Source: Rouxiella sp. WC2420 (lineage in GTDB: Bacteria; Pseudomonadota; Gammaproteobacteria; Enterobacterales; Enterobacteriaceae). From it: DNA of 64,000 bases. This document shows positions 8,539 to 19,332 of this stretch, piece by piece. The notes beneath the pieces are model-generated. The model worked only from the letters and a program-made list of their open reading frames with translations, had not been told where the DNA came from and did no database searches. Each line of letters begins with the position of its first letter. The first letter of the stretch is position 1. The stretch spans positions 2,108,001-2,172,000 of the forward strand of contig NZ_CP165628.1 in the NCBI RefSeq assembly GCF_041200025.1. The letters are read 5' to 3'. The position numbers and the translations under genes are program-made.

Positions 8539-9060
8539 TCAGGCAAAGATCAGGCCCAGCACGGCGCCAACGGCCAACACCCACAGTGGGTGAATCTTTT
8601 TATTCATTGCCAGCAGCGTGCAGAGCACTATCACGCCGCCCAGCGCCACGCTGGTGGCCGAAGCCTCGGCGATCAGCAGTCCGCTGGACACTACCAGGCC
8701 GACAGTCACTGGTACCAGCCCGCTTTGTACAATGCGACGCCACGGTTTGTCTTTGTAACGTTTCCAGCCGCCCATCACGATTAAGGTGATAATTGACGAC
8801 GGCCCGAATTTTGCCAGCGATGACACCAGTAAACCGGCCCAGCCGGCGACTTGCCAGCCAACTAAAGGCACGATCATCATGTTTGGGCCTGGTGCCGCCT
8901 GGGCTAAAGCAAACAGAGCACTGAATTCCTGGGCGCTCATCCAATGATGGTTCTGCACGACTTCACGCTGCATCTCGGGCAGGATGGTATTGCCACCGCC
9001 AAAGGCCATCACTGAAAGCTGGGTAAACAGCAGCCCCAAGGTGATCAAAACGCCGATCAT
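8539..9060 (-). CDS. Chromate transporter, C-terminal-half protein
   Basis: 173 aa from ATG 9060; a longer frame to 9183 would overlap the upstream partner. It is a single CHR domain: LGLLFTQLSVMAFGGGNTILPEMQREVV near the N-terminus and AQAAPGPNMMIVPLVGWQVAG, then a C-terminal membrane segment. Its start overlaps the stop of the preceding gene by four bases (ATGA). This is the paired short-chain CHR arrangement, in which two half-size proteins are thought to form one membrane transporter exporting chromate or related anions. Confidence 0.88.
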   Translation of the reverse strand: MIGVLITLGLLFTQLSVMAFGGGNTILPEMQREVVQNHHWMSAQEFSALFALAQAAPGPNMMIVPLVGWQVAGWAGLLVSSLAKFGPSSIITLIVMGGWKRYKDKPWRRIVQSGLVPVTVGLVVSSGLLIAEASATSVALGGVIVLCTLLAMNKKIHPLWVLAVGAVLGLIFA

Positions 9061-9644
9061 TGCTGGCTTCTCCAGAACAGAAAGATGCTGACAGGTGCCA
9101 GTACCAGCATCACCAGCAGCATGGGTAGCCTGAGGCCTGCGATAGCGATAATCCCAACAATGACTATCGTCAACTGTAACCATTTGCCTTTCAATGGCAG
9201 CAGCATTTTAATGCCGGTCGATAAAAGCAGGCCCGCCGCGCCAGCTGCCAGACCGGCAAACAGGTGTTCGACAATCGGATCGTTTTGGTAGCGGGCATAG
9301 ACTACCCCCAGGCAGACCACAATCGCCGTAGGCGCGAGAATTAGACCGAAAATAGCGGCCAAAGCCCCGCGCAGTCCCTGAAACTCATTGCCGAGTGCTA
9401 CTGACAAATTAATGATATTGCCGCCCGGCAGAAACTGGCACAGGCCCAGCAGCTCGGTAAACTCATCACCGTTCAGCCAATTTTTCTTTTCGACTATCAT
9501 CCGCCGTGCCATTGGCAGAACGCCGCCGAAACCGGTCAATCCTAAAATAAAAAAGCCCATAAAAAGTTCACGACATCCCGGTTTTACAGGGTGATGCTCG
9601 ATAATCTGCTCACTGCTGGCATTGCTATTTATAGGTGCTGACAT
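9057..9644 (-). CDS. Chromate transporter, N-terminal-half protein
   Basis: 195 aa from ATG 9644 (MSAPINSNAS); a longer frame to 9902 overlaps the divergent LysR gene. The CHR domain is clear: LFMGFFILGLTGFGGVLPMARRMIV, ELLGLCQFLPGGNIINLSVALG, then hydrophobic helices. It is coupled by ATGA overlap to the second half-size gene. The LysR gene starting at 9757 diverges from it, so that regulator is a likely controller. Confidence 0.88.
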   Translation of the reverse strand: MSAPINSNASSEQIIEHHPVKPGCRELFMGFFILGLTGFGGVLPMARRMIVEKKNWLNGDEFTELLGLCQFLPGGNIINLSVALGNEFQGLRGALAAIFGLILAPTAIVVCLGVVYARYQNDPIVEHLFAGLAAGAAGLLLSTGIKMLLPLKGKWLQLTIVIVGIIAIAGLRLPMLLVMLVLAPVSIFLFWRSQQ

Positions 9645-9756
9645 GAAGCGCTCAGTGATAATAAAAGTTAATTGAGGTATGGTTTTTAAGTATGATGCCA
9701 GTTGCTGTGCTGCGATGTCTAATGCATTTGAAGAACATAAAGGATACCTAAAAGGT

Positions 9757-10710
9757 ATGGCAGAGATTGAATTACGCCGACTAAGGGCATTTGTAACCGT
9801 GGTCGAAGAAGGCAACATTACCCGTGCAGCGCAGCGATTGTTTATCCAGCAACCGCCGTTGACCCGTCTTTTGCAGGCCCTTGAAGAGGAGTTTAATGTC
9901 AAGCTACTGCAGCGTTATCCGCGCGGCGTTGAGCCAACAGAGGTGGGTAAAGTGCTGTATCAGGAGGCAAAAGCCTTGCTCGAGCGGTCAGAAACACTGT
10001 TGGCCACCATGCAACGGGCGACCGAAGGTAAACAGGGGAATATTCGCATCGGTTTTACCAGTTCTGCGGCGCTGCACGCTTTTGTACCCAACGTGCTGCG
10101 CCGCTATCGTGAAGTTTACCCAATGGTTACTACCCAGTTGGAAGAGTCTGGCAGTACCGAGTTATTACAGGGATTGGTGAACCGCACGCTGGACGTGGCT
10201 TTTGTGCGCACTCCGGTGCTGGGCATGCCTGAACTCAAAATCGAGCGAATATTGCAAGAGCCGATGATGGTTGCCTTGCCGGTGGGACATCCGTTGGCGC
10301 AGGGGGCCAGCAATGCCGTAGCCTTGAAAACGTTGCTAAATGAAGGATTTATACTTTATCGACGTCCAGCCGGGCAGGGGCTGTACGACGCTATTCTTGC
10401 GGCCTGCTATCGGGCGGGATTTAGCCCGCGTATTGTACAGGAAGCGCCGCGTCTGACCTCGTGTTTAAGCTTGGTAGGCGCGGGATTAGGTGTTTCCATC
10501 GTTCCTGCCTGTATGGTCAGGCTGGGCGGTGACGGCGTGGTTTACCTGCCGCTGGCGGCGGATGCCGAATTACACGCGCCACTTTATCTGGCACAAAGAA
10601 AAGAGCCAACGCCGCGTAAAGATCTTACTCAGCGCAAGGAAACACAGGCTTCGGCGATGGTTAACACTTTTTGTGAACTGGTGAAAAATCAGCTTGAAGA
10701 GTCGAGTTAA
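9757..10710 (+). CDS. LysR-family regulator, divergent from the chromate transporter genes
   Basis: 317 aa from ATG 9757 (MAEIELRRLRAFVTVVEEGN), the usual LysR start position; an in-frame upstream start at 9679 would add 26 residues outside the family pattern. The helix-turn-helix includes ITRAAQRLFIQQPPLTRLLQALEEEF, and the effector-binding domain follows from about residue 90. The C-terminus carries an unusual Lys/Glu/Thr-rich segment (about residues 285-300). Divergence suggests control of the CHR pair. Confidence 0.9.
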   Translation: MAEIELRRLRAFVTVVEEGNITRAAQRLFIQQPPLTRLLQALEEEFNVKLLQRYPRGVEPTEVGKVLYQEAKALLERSETLLATMQRATEGKQGNIRIGFTSSAALHAFVPNVLRRYREVYPMVTTQLEESGSTELLQGLVNRTLDVAFVRTPVLGMPELKIERILQEPMMVALPVGHPLAQGASNAVALKTLLNEGFILYRRPAGQGLYDAILAACYRAGFSPRIVQEAPRLTSCLSLVGAGLGVSIVPACMVRLGGDGVVYLPLAADAELHAPLYLAQRKEPTPRKDLTQRKETQASAMVNTFCELVKNQLEESS

Positions 10711-10713
10711 GTT

Positions 10714-11076
10714 TTATTCTTCGTCGTCATTCTCGCCACGCAGGTGACGGGAGGTTGATTCTAGCGTAATGGTGTCGTTTTCAGCCGCGTGCAGCAGAGA
10801 GTCGAGCAGCCCCGGGAAGCGCGCGTCTAAATCCTCGCGGCGCAGAGACAACAAGTTGGCGCGCCCGTCGGGCCGTTGCCAAATCACACCGCTATCACGC
10901 AACACTCGCCAGTGATGGGTCAGGGTCGATTTCGACAGTCCCTGCAAAAGTGTGCCGCAGGGGTGTTCGCCACCCCCGGCCAGCTTTTGTACCACCGCCA
11001 GGCGCAGCGGGTTTCCCATGGCCATCAGGACATTTTCCAGGCGGATCTGCTCACGTTCTGGGTGATTGGCAATCAT
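10714..11076 (-). CDS. ArsR-family transcriptional regulator
   Basis: 120 aa from ATG 11076, preceded by AGGAAAG; a TTG at 11091 is a weaker start. It is a winged helix protein: LENVLMAMGNPLRLAVVQKLAG, then GLSKSTLTHHWRVLRDSGVIWQRPDGRANLLSL. The classic metal motif ELCVCDL is not present, and only one Cys (in HPCGTLLQ) is seen near that position, so metal sensing is not assured. Its promoter region is shared with the divergent EF-G paralogue and holds a tandem 38-bp repeat, a candidate operator. Confidence 0.85.
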   Translation of the reverse strand: MIANHPEREQIRLENVLMAMGNPLRLAVVQKLAGGGEHPCGTLLQGLSKSTLTHHWRVLRDSGVIWQRPDGRANLLSLRREDLDARFPGLLDSLLHAAENDTITLESTSRHLRGENDDEE

Positions 11077-11102
11077 ATCTTTCCTGTTCAATACTCATTA
11101 AA

Positions 11103-11178
11103 ACGGTTTAATGGCCTTCCAACAGGCTTTTAAGCCGCGAACGGTTTAATGGCCTTCCAACAGGCTTTTAAGCCGCGA
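11103..11178. repeat. Tandem direct repeat, two perfect 38-bp units
   Basis: Units at 11103-11140 and 11141-11178 are identical. Each contains the short palindrome-like GGCTTTTAAGCC. They lie between the ArsR gene (start 11076) and the EF-G paralogue (start 11371). Two abutting identical copies in a divergent promoter region could be operator sites or a recent slippage duplication. No known element is recognised. Confidence 0.9.
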
Positions 11179-11370
11179 ATGATAGCTCAGACGTTCTCAT
11201 CGTTGCAACGGCGCATCTCTAAGCCTAACGCTATGACACTGATAGCCATTAACGATTGTTCGTATATACTCGTACAGTTGTAGTATGCTAACGCTTTACA
11301 ACAAGATGTTAACGCCGACGGGGAAGAAATCCTCGCCTGATTAATTAGCCATCCTCACTAAGGATATTAT

Positions 11371-13479
11371 ATGGCTCGCAAAACTCCCATTGAGCGCTAC
11401 CGCAATATCGGTATCTCAGCACACATCGACGCCGGTAAAACGACCACCACCGAGCGCATCCTGTTCTACACCGGCATGAACCATAAATTAGGCGAAGTGC
11501 ACGACGGTGGAGCAACTACGGACTGGATGGAGCAGGAGCAAGAGCGTGGCATCACTATTACCTCGGCGGCGGTGACCTGTTTCTGGCGCGGAATGGACCA
11601 CTCTCTTGAAGAGCACCGCATTAATATTATCGACACACCGGGGCACGTCGATTTCACCATTGAAGTGGAACGTTCGATGCGAGTGCTTGATGGTGCGGTG
11701 ATGGTTTATGACTCGGTCGGTGGCGTACAGCCGCAGTCCGAAACGGTGTGGCGTCAGGCGAACAAATATAAAGTGCCGCGTTTGGCGTTCGTCAACAAGA
11801 TGGACCGTCCTGGCGCAGATTTCTTCCGCGTGCGGCAGATGATGATCGACCGTCTCAAGGCTAATCCGGTGCCGATCGTTATTCCAATCGGCAGTGAAGA
11901 GCATTTCACCGGCGTGGTGGATTTGCGCAAAATGCGCGCCATTCTTTGGGATGATGCCACACAGGGCATGACATTCAGCTACGCACCGATCCCGGCCGAG
12001 CTGCAGTCGCTTGCCGAAGAGTGGCGTGGCAAGATGGTTGAAGCCGCGGCTGAGGTTTCCGACGAGCTGATGACCAAGTATCTTGAAGGAGGAGAATTGA
12101 GTGAGGAAGAGATCACTTACGGTCTGCGTCAGCGCACCATTGCCGGCGAGATCCAGCCGATGCTGTGCGGCAGTGCCTTTAAGAATAAAGGCGTGCAGCG
12201 TATGCTCGACGCGGTGGTCGAACTGATGCCTTCGCCGCTGGATATTCCGCCCGTCGTGGGAACAGATGAAGACGGCAATGAGGTGCATCGCGAGGCCGAT
12301 GACGGCGAGAAATTCTCGGCGCTGGCTTTCAAACTGATGACTGACCCCTATGTTGGCCAGCTGACTTTCGTTCGAGTGTATTCGGGCGTGCTGTCCAAGG
12401 GTGACAGCGTGTATAACCCGATTCGTGGCAAGAAAGAACGCATCGGGCGTATCGTGCAGATGCATGCCAATCAGCGCCACGAGGTGGACGAGATCCGAGC
12501 CGGTGATATTGCCGCCTGCGTCGGACTTAAGGAAGTCACTACCGGCGAGACGTTGTCTGATCCGAACGCGGTGATAACGCTGGTACGCATGGAATTTCCC
12601 GAGCCGGTGATATCGCAGGCTATCGAGCCGAAAACCAAGGCCGATCAGGAAAAAATGGGTATCGCACTACAGCGGCTGGCGTCGGAAGATCCGTCGTTCC
12701 GCATTCGCACTGACGAGGAGTCCGGGCAAACCATTATTTCCGGGATGGGCGAGCTGCATCTGGAGATCATTGTTGACCGTATGAAACGTGAGTTTGGCGT
12801 TGAGGCGAATATCGGTAAACCTCAGGTCACCTATCGAGAGACGGTGCGCAAGAAAGTTGACGACGTAGATGGGAAATTTGTGCGTCAGTCTGGGGGTAAA
12901 GGCCAGTATGGTCACGTGGTGTTTACGCTGGAGCCGCAGGAATCCGGTAAAGGATTTGCGTTTGTCGATGCCACCAAGGGCGGTGTCGTGCCGCGCGAGT
13001 TTATTCCGGCAGTGGAGAAAGGGGTTGTTGAAGCCCTTGGTAGCGGGACTCTGGCCGGATATCCAGTGGTTGACGTAAAAGTCACGCTGACTTTCGGTTC
13101 TTATCACGAAGTGGATTCATCGGAAATGGCATTCAAGATGGCGGCGATTTTTGGCTTCAAAGAAGCCGCCAGATTAGCCAGCCCAGTTATCCTCGAACCG
13201 ATGATGCGCGTTGAGGTGGAAACACCGGAAGACTACGCGGGCAGCGTGATGGGCGATCTGTCTTCACGGCGCGGAACGGTGCAGGGTATGGAGGAGATTC
13301 TCGGCGGAGGCGGCAAACTGATTAAAGCCGAAGTACCGCTGTCGGAAATGTTTGGTTATTCCACCGTGTTGCGGTCAATGTCACAGGGCCGTGCAACTTA
13401 CACCATGGAATTCCATCATTACGCAGAAGCACCCCGTAACGTCGCCGATGACATCATCGCGGCACGCGCCAATAAATAA
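11371..13479 (+). CDS. fusA: Elongation factor G paralogue, outside the str operon
   Basis: 702 aa, a full-length EF-G, the GTPase that drives ribosomal translocation. G1 is AHIDAGKT (17-24), G3 DTPGH (88-92) and G4 NKMD (142-145); domains II-V follow, with [17 protein letters not shown] in domain IV. It is very similar to enteric FusA but with many scattered changes. No rpsL, rpsG or tuf gene is nearby, and the gene has its own terminator, so it is probably a second copy. A roughly 190-bp leader and an ArsR gene precede it. A stress-specific or inhibitor-tolerant role is possible but not shown. Confidence 0.93.
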   Translation: MARKTPIERYRNIGISAHIDAGKTTTTERILFYTGMNHKLGEVHDGGATTDWMEQEQERGITITSAAVTCFWRGMDHSLEEHRINIIDTPGHVDFTIEVERSMRVLDGAVMVYDSVGGVQPQSETVWRQANKYKVPRLAFVNKMDRPGADFFRVRQMMIDRLKANPVPIVIPIGSEEHFTGVVDLRKMRAILWDDATQGMTFSYAPIPAELQSLAEEWRGKMVEAAAEVSDELMTKYLEGGELSEEEITYGLRQRTIAGEIQPMLCGSAFKNKGVQRMLDAVVELMPSPLDIPPVVGTDEDGNEVHREADDGEKFSALAFKLMTDPYVGQLTFVRVYSGVLSKGDSVYNPIRGKKERIGRIVQMHANQRHEVDEIRAGDIAACVGLKEVTTGETLSDPNAVITLVRMEFPEPVISQAIEPKTKADQEKMGIALQRLASEDPSFRIRTDEESGQTIISGMGELHLEIIVDRMKREFGVEANIGKPQVTYRETVRKKVDDVDGKFVRQSGGKGQYGHVVFTLEPQESGKGFAFVDATKGGVVPREFIPAVEKGVVEALGSGTLAGYPVVDVKVTLTFGSYHEVDSSEMAFKMAAIFGFKEAARLASPVILEPMMRVEVETPEDYAGSVMGDLSSRRGTVQGMEEILGGGGKLIKAEVPLSEMFGYSTVLRSMSQGRATYTMEFHHYAEAPRNVADDIIAARANK

Positions 13480-13487
13480 TGTAATGC

Positions 13488-13516
13488 AGGCCCCGCAGCA
13501 ATTCGGGGCTTTTTTA
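13488..13516 (+). terminator. Rho-independent terminator after the EF-G gene
   Basis: GCCCCG (13491-13496), a short loop, then CGGGGC and a run of six T. It lies just downstream of the TAA of the EF-G paralogue, consistent with a monocistronic unit. Confidence 0.88.
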
Positions 13517-13585
13517 CAAGGCTTTGTCACCCTTCGGCTCGAGATAATCCTTGATTAGAAAATCCCCATTCCCTATATTCAGCCT

Positions 13586-14215
13586 ATGAATGAAAACACT
13601 GTTGCCAACCTAAAAAATAATGTTACCCGATCTCGCGGCAGGCCGCGCGAATTCGACATGGATCAGGCACTGGACAAGGCGATTCTGGTGTTCTCCGAGC
13701 GGGGATATCACGCCAGCTCAATTAATGATTTAACTCAGGCAATGGAACTGGCCGCGGGCAGCGTGTATAAAGCTTTCAAAGACAAACGAGCGATTTTCAT
13801 TGCCGCGTTTGACCGATATAAATGGGTGCGTAACGCCCAGTTAGCCCAGGCTATCTCATCAGCGGTAACCGGACGCGCACAGCTTGAGGCCGCGCTAATG
13901 TTTTATGCCGAATCGGCGCAGGGTGCTCAGGGTATTTTGGGTTGTCTAGTCGTTAACGGCGCGACCGAATTGGCGACCTTTGACGAAGAGATTGCCCAAA
14001 AGGTGCGGGTTAGTTTGGCCAACAGTGAGAAAATGTTGAGCGGACTCATCGCGGCAGGCAAGCAAGATGGCTCAATTATGGCCACGGCCGACGAGCAAGT
14101 GTTGGGCAGGGCGTTGCTCAGCGTGACACAGGGTATGCGCGTCATTGGCAAGACTGGCCGCAGCCGCGAAGATATGCAGGCGGTGGTATCAGCGGCGCTA
14201 AAAATGCTCGAATAG
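13586..14215 (+). CDS. TetR-family transcriptional regulator
   Basis: 209 aa. After a short basic leader, GRPREFDMDQALDKAILVFSERGYHASSINDLTQAMELAAGSVYKAFKDKRAIF is the TetR DNA-binding domain (about residues 18-70). The C-terminal helical domain (about 85-209) binds an unknown ligand. No cognate transporter or enzyme is adjacent: the EF-G paralogue lies upstream and the NEL effector gene begins 287 bp downstream. Its target is not evident. Confidence 0.92.
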   Translation: MNENTVANLKNNVTRSRGRPREFDMDQALDKAILVFSERGYHASSINDLTQAMELAAGSVYKAFKDKRAIFIAAFDRYKWVRNAQLAQAISSAVTGRAQLEAALMFYAESAQGAQGILGCLVVNGATELATFDEEIAQKVRVSLANSEKMLSGLIAAGKQDGSIMATADEQVLGRALLSVTQGMRVIGKTGRSREDMQAVVSAALKMLE

Positions 14216-14502
14216 GCCGCGGCAGTGGTTCTCATTGCGAAATTATATATTGATCCTGCTGCCACCGATATCCTCGGTTTTGTACTTTTTATAACAGCGT
14301 ATACGATTGAGTTTTTGAGACATTAAATTATTTCTGCACCCTCGGTAATCTTCACGCCTCTGTTTCAAAAATGGCGCTCAGCCAATAAAATAATCGAATT
14401 CTGAAATAATATGTTTCCCCCGCCGCGCATACTGCCTTGTTGCCCAATAGAGATCAGCAGATAAAAATCTGACCTCGCTAAATACAAGGATAGTGAAGCA
14501 TT

Positions 14503-16260
14503 ATGTTAGCCCCTTCTCGTCAACTTAATAATCAAATATCTCCTCAAGGTTCTGCGCTTGAATGCTTTCAGGCCGAGTGTTCTTCGAAAGCCAATAACTG
14601 CAAAACTATGCTGGATTATTCTGCAGTTTGGAAAGAGTGGGGCAAGAATGCTTTAGGTGGCAGCGGAGAGCATCGGGAATTAGCCATTCGCAGGTTGGAA
14701 GACTGTATACAGAGAGGCTCGATTGAACTGGACTTAAGCGCGCTTGGCCTGTCTGAACTTCCACCAATATTGCCTCCCAAGATCGTCAAGCTCTTTGCCA
14801 ATAATAATAAAATCGAGACTTTGCCTCAAACCTGGCCACCAAAATTAAATTATCTAAAAATCAGCAATAACCGCCTGACAATGCTGACGAGTTTACCCTC
14901 AGATTTAAAAACATTACTGGCTAAATTTAATCAGATTCACACGCTGCCCGCTATTTTGCCTTTGCAGTTACGGCATATAGATTTGAGTAACAATAATATC
15001 AATCAACTGCCCGAGAAGCTGCCGGAAAATCTGCGGTCTTTATTGGTAAGTCATAATCTTTTGCGTTCATTGCCGGAGCAATTTCCCGCGTCGTTGACGG
15101 TTATTAAAGCCAACAATAATCGTCTGGTAAATATTCAGGCCGTCTATCCGGTTATGTTGCAGATGCTCAATTGTAACGACAACCAGTTATCTAACCTGCC
15201 GGAGAATCTGGGTTTTTTGCCGTCAAGCTGCTTTATTTTTTTACGAAAAAACCCTCTTACCTATCAAAGTTATCAGCTATTACGAAATCTGGAACAAGAT
15301 CCCGCCTATCAAGGCACGACACTGAATTACGATACTGTTGTCTATCCCACGCCTGGGCTCAGAACGCTATATGATGAAATTGGCTGCTGGTTACCAGAGG
15401 TTGCACGGCACGGAAGTTTTAGAATATGGGAAAGCTTTGAAAAAGAAGATAATGCAAAAGCTTTTAAACAATTCCTACGCCGTTTAGGCAGAACGGAAAG
15501 CGCCAGAAACAATGCAGATTTTAAATGCCACGTTATGACATGGCTTGCCGAGTTGGCTGAAAACCCTTATCTACGCAGCATGACTTTTGTCATTGCGAAA
15601 GAGGCCACCGAAAGTTGCGAGGATCGCGTTGCGTTGAGCTACAGCCAAATGTGTCGGGCACTGGCGATGGATAATGTCAGCTCGGGGAAACTGGACAATA
15701 ATTTGCCTGCCGTGGTTTCGTTGGGGCGTGAGATGTTTCGACTTGATAAACTTGAACAGATTGCAGCAGAAAAACTGCAACAATTACGCCGCGACAATTT
15801 TCCGCACATTGATGAGGTTGAAATTTTTTTGGCCTATCAAGTGAAGCTGAAAGAGATGTTGCAACTTAGCACGGTAACTTATGACATGTTATTTTTTGCC
15901 TGCTCTCATGTCAGTCATAACGAACTGTTGGTTGCGGTAGACCAGGTAAAAAAGGAAGAAAATACTGAGTTTGCTCGTTGGTACGCGCAATGGTCAGCGT
16001 GGCAGGAAGTGGCTCGGCGGATAGACCCAATAAAATTTTCCTCGGCGGATGCGAAAAAATACCAGATGCTAAACAGCGACTATGATGAAAGAGTGAGTGC
16101 TCGGCTGACTGCACTCGGCCTTAAAGGGGACGAAGATGGATTACGCATGGTGGGTAAATGGATCATGGATCAGATAACGGGTGATATTGATTTGTCACTG
16201 ACGCAGGATATTCTTGGAGAACGAAATATTTTAAATCTTCTCGATCCTGTCTGGGCTTAG
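14503..16260 (+). CDS. Leucine-rich-repeat NEL-domain E3 ubiquitin ligase (IpaH/SspH-type effector)
   Basis: 585 aa. Residues 1-70 are a possible secretion-signal and linker region. About 75-255 hold roughly 20-residue bacterial LPX leucine-rich repeats (e.g. LDLSALGLSELPPILPP, LKISNNRLTML). About 280-585 form the NEL catalytic domain, with the ATESCEDRVAL motif placing the catalytic Cys at residue 372 and the CxDR signature intact. The IpaH/SspH/SlrP family are injected effectors that ubiquitinate host proteins, with the LRR choosing the substrate. No type III secretion gene is nearby. Local AT-richness and isolation suggest horizontal acquisition. Confidence 0.93.
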   Translation: MLAPSRQLNNQISPQGSALECFQAECSSKANNCKTMLDYSAVWKEWGKNALGGSGEHRELAIRRLEDCIQRGSIELDLSALGLSELPPILPPKIVKLFANNNKIETLPQTWPPKLNYLKISNNRLTMLTSLPSDLKTLLAKFNQIHTLPAILPLQLRHIDLSNNNINQLPEKLPENLRSLLVSHNLLRSLPEQFPASLTVIKANNNRLVNIQAVYPVMLQMLNCNDNQLSNLPENLGFLPSSCFIFLRKNPLTYQSYQLLRNLEQDPAYQGTTLNYDTVVYPTPGLRTLYDEIGCWLPEVARHGSFRIWESFEKEDNAKAFKQFLRRLGRTESARNNADFKCHVMTWLAELAENPYLRSMTFVIAKEATESCEDRVALSYSQMCRALAMDNVSSGKLDNNLPAVVSLGREMFRLDKLEQIAAEKLQQLRRDNFPHIDEVEIFLAYQVKLKEMLQLSTVTYDMLFFACSHVSHNELLVAVDQVKKEENTEFARWYAQWSAWQEVARRIDPIKFSSADAKKYQMLNSDYDERVSARLTALGLKGDEDGLRMVGKWIMDQITGDIDLSLTQDILGERNILNLLDPVWA

Positions 16261-16318
16261 CGATCGCCATAATAATCACTTAATCGGCCCTGATTATTGC
16301 CATCTCATTTCTACAGAT

Positions 16319-16340
16319 ATACTATACCCCCCTATAGTAT
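16319..16340. promoter_or_regulatory. Candidate FrmR operator
   Basis: A perfect inverted repeat: ATACTATA (16319-16326), six C, TATAGTAT (16333-16340). A/T-rich arms around a G/C tract are the usual operator form of the CsoR/RcnR/FrmR family. It lies immediately upstream of frmR and its GGAGG ribosome binding site, so autorepression of frmRA with relief by formaldehyde is expected. Confidence 0.85.
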
Positions 16341-16354
16341 GGAGGACGCCTTAA

Positions 16355-17804
<1,450 letters not shown>

Positions 17805-17828
17805 CCTTTCGCTGCAACACGTTACGAT

Positions 17829-17870
17829 AAAAAAAGCAGGTTGGCGAATGAATCGGCAACCTGCTTTTTT
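17829..17870. terminator. Bidirectional intrinsic terminator between frmA and wzx
   Basis: AAAAAGCAGGTTG (17831-17843) pairs with CAACCTGCTTTTT (17857-17869). The stem is flanked by A and T runs, so it can end transcription from both frmA (+) and wzx (-). Confidence 0.88.
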
Positions 17871-17902
17871 ACTTTTTAAGCTGAATGAATCAGTGACAGC
17901 AA

Positions 17903-19270
17903 TTACTCGCTCAGCGGTGTTTCAACTGCGGGTTTGATTATTCGGTGACGTTTCAACTCTCGGCGATACAGCATGTAACGCATGGTATGCAGCACCACCA
18001 GTCCTAGCGCGACGCGAATGTTCCACGCGATAGCCGCACCAAGAATGCCGTAATGATGTGTCATCCAAGGCAGATAAATCACATACAAAATCAAATCGAC
18101 AATCATGCTGACGGCCATAATCCACGGCTTGCCGCAGGCCTGAATCCAGATAAACGCCGGTTGCACCAAACCGTGCATCAGATAGCCAATCAGGAACAGC
18201 GAGAAGATAACCCAAGAATGTGCGGCGAAATCAGGACTTATCCAAACGCTCAGGAACCATTTTGAAAGGAATATCCCGGCTATTGCAGGCCCTACCAGCA
18301 CGACAAAAATCCCCAGTAACACTTTATTAAAGTAACTGTTTGCGGCGCGAACGTCGGTAGCGATTTTAGAAACCAGTACCGGGAACAGCACACCGCAGGC
18401 ACTGACCGTTACAATAGCAACACGCGAAACCACATCGTAAGGCGTGGTGTAGTAGGCAAACATGGTGGCGCCGACAATCGAGGCAACAAAGAAACGGTCA
18501 ATATAGAGAATAATTGGCGCAATAATATTGCCCACTGATATCCAGCCGCCATATTTGACCAGCTCAGTGGTAATCGCTTTATTCAGCTTTACGCTCAGGA
18601 GTTTAATTGATGTGATTTTTCGAATTTCACTGGTCATCATCATATAAAACACCACCGCCATGATGCAGCGCAGCAGGCACAGGGACAGTGTGAGGTAAAA
18701 CAGACTCGGCGTGTAGAACGAAATAATAACCGGTGCTAAATACATCAATATTGAGAAAGGAGCTTTCCCGATACTGATTTTTTTGAAAGCGCCAAACGCC
18801 TCCATCACACCAACAAAAACGGTTTGAGCAATAACGAAAGGTAAACTGATAGCGATAATACGCATGCTGCCAGCGGTTTCCTGACGAATCTCATCGGTTG
18901 ATACGTGGAACAAATGGACTGCAATCCACTGGCTTTCAACCCAAAAAAGTACGGAGATAATCAGGATAACCCCGGTGATGATGTACCAGCCGGTTTTAAT
19001 CACCGTTAAGATTGCCACGTCATTCTTCTCGTCGAGATATTTTCTCACCGAGTTGGTAACGGAGCGGGTAATACCAAAGTCAAAAATGGTGACTGAGCCG
19101 ATGATGACAATTATCAGCGAAAGAACCCCAAAGCGCTCAAGGCCGGTATGCCTCAGTAACACCGGGATCATGACTATAGCGACAAGCACCGGCAGAGCAT
19201 AACCCAGGAAGTTCCAAGATATATTTCTTAAAAAAGCGCTGCTGAACAGTTTCGCTATGTATCGTTTCAT
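17903..19270 (-). CDS. wzx: Wzx-type polysaccharide flippase / MATE-like exporter
   Basis: 455 aa with about 12 hydrophobic segments and the polysaccharide-biosynthesis (PST) flippase pattern. The N-terminus is NISWNFLGYALPVLVAIVMIPVLLRHTGLERFG and FDFGITRSVTNSVR follows. It would flip undecaprenyl-linked repeat units across the inner membrane. It is the last gene of the leftward polysaccharide locus but is separated from fdtB by 107 bp that contain a strong intrinsic terminator. Substrate specificity cannot be read from sequence. Confidence 0.85.
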   Translation of the reverse strand: MKRYIAKLFSSAFLRNISWNFLGYALPVLVAIVMIPVLLRHTGLERFGVLSLIIVIIGSVTIFDFGITRSVTNSVRKYLDEKNDVAILTVIKTGWYIITGVILIISVLFWVESQWIAVHLFHVSTDEIRQETAGSMRIIAISLPFVIAQTVFVGVMEAFGAFKKISIGKAPFSILMYLAPVIISFYTPSLFYLTLSLCLLRCIMAVVFYMMMTSEIRKITSIKLLSVKLNKAITTELVKYGGWISVGNIIAPIILYIDRFFVASIVGATMFAYYTTPYDVVSRVAIVTVSACGVLFPVLVSKIATDVRAANSYFNKVLLGIFVVLVGPAIAGIFLSKWFLSVWISPDFAAHSWVIFSLFLIGYLMHGLVQPAFIWIQACGKPWIMAVSMIVDLILYVIYLPWMTHHYGILGAAIAWNIRVALGLVVLHTMRYMLYRRELKRHRIIKPAVETPLSE

Positions 19271-19306
19271 CGTTAACGTTCAATCTGTGTGGTCTAGCTA
19301 TTAAAC

Positions 19307-19332
19307 AAAAAAGCAGTGCTAATGAGCACTGC
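19307..19332 (-). terminator. Intrinsic terminator between fdtB and wzx
   Basis: On the minus strand, an 8-bp perfect stem GCAGTGCT / AGCACTGC with a 4-nt loop (19313-19332) is followed by six T (19312-19307). A second weaker GC-rich hairpin lies just upstream (about 19343-19360). It would stop transcripts arriving from fdtB before wzx. Confidence 0.85.

Noticed and set aside
11488-12480. 330-codon minus-strand open frame inside the EF-G gene
   Set aside because: It lies wholly antisense to a clearly conserved EF-G and its sequence shows no family features; GC-rich coding DNA often leaves such shadows.
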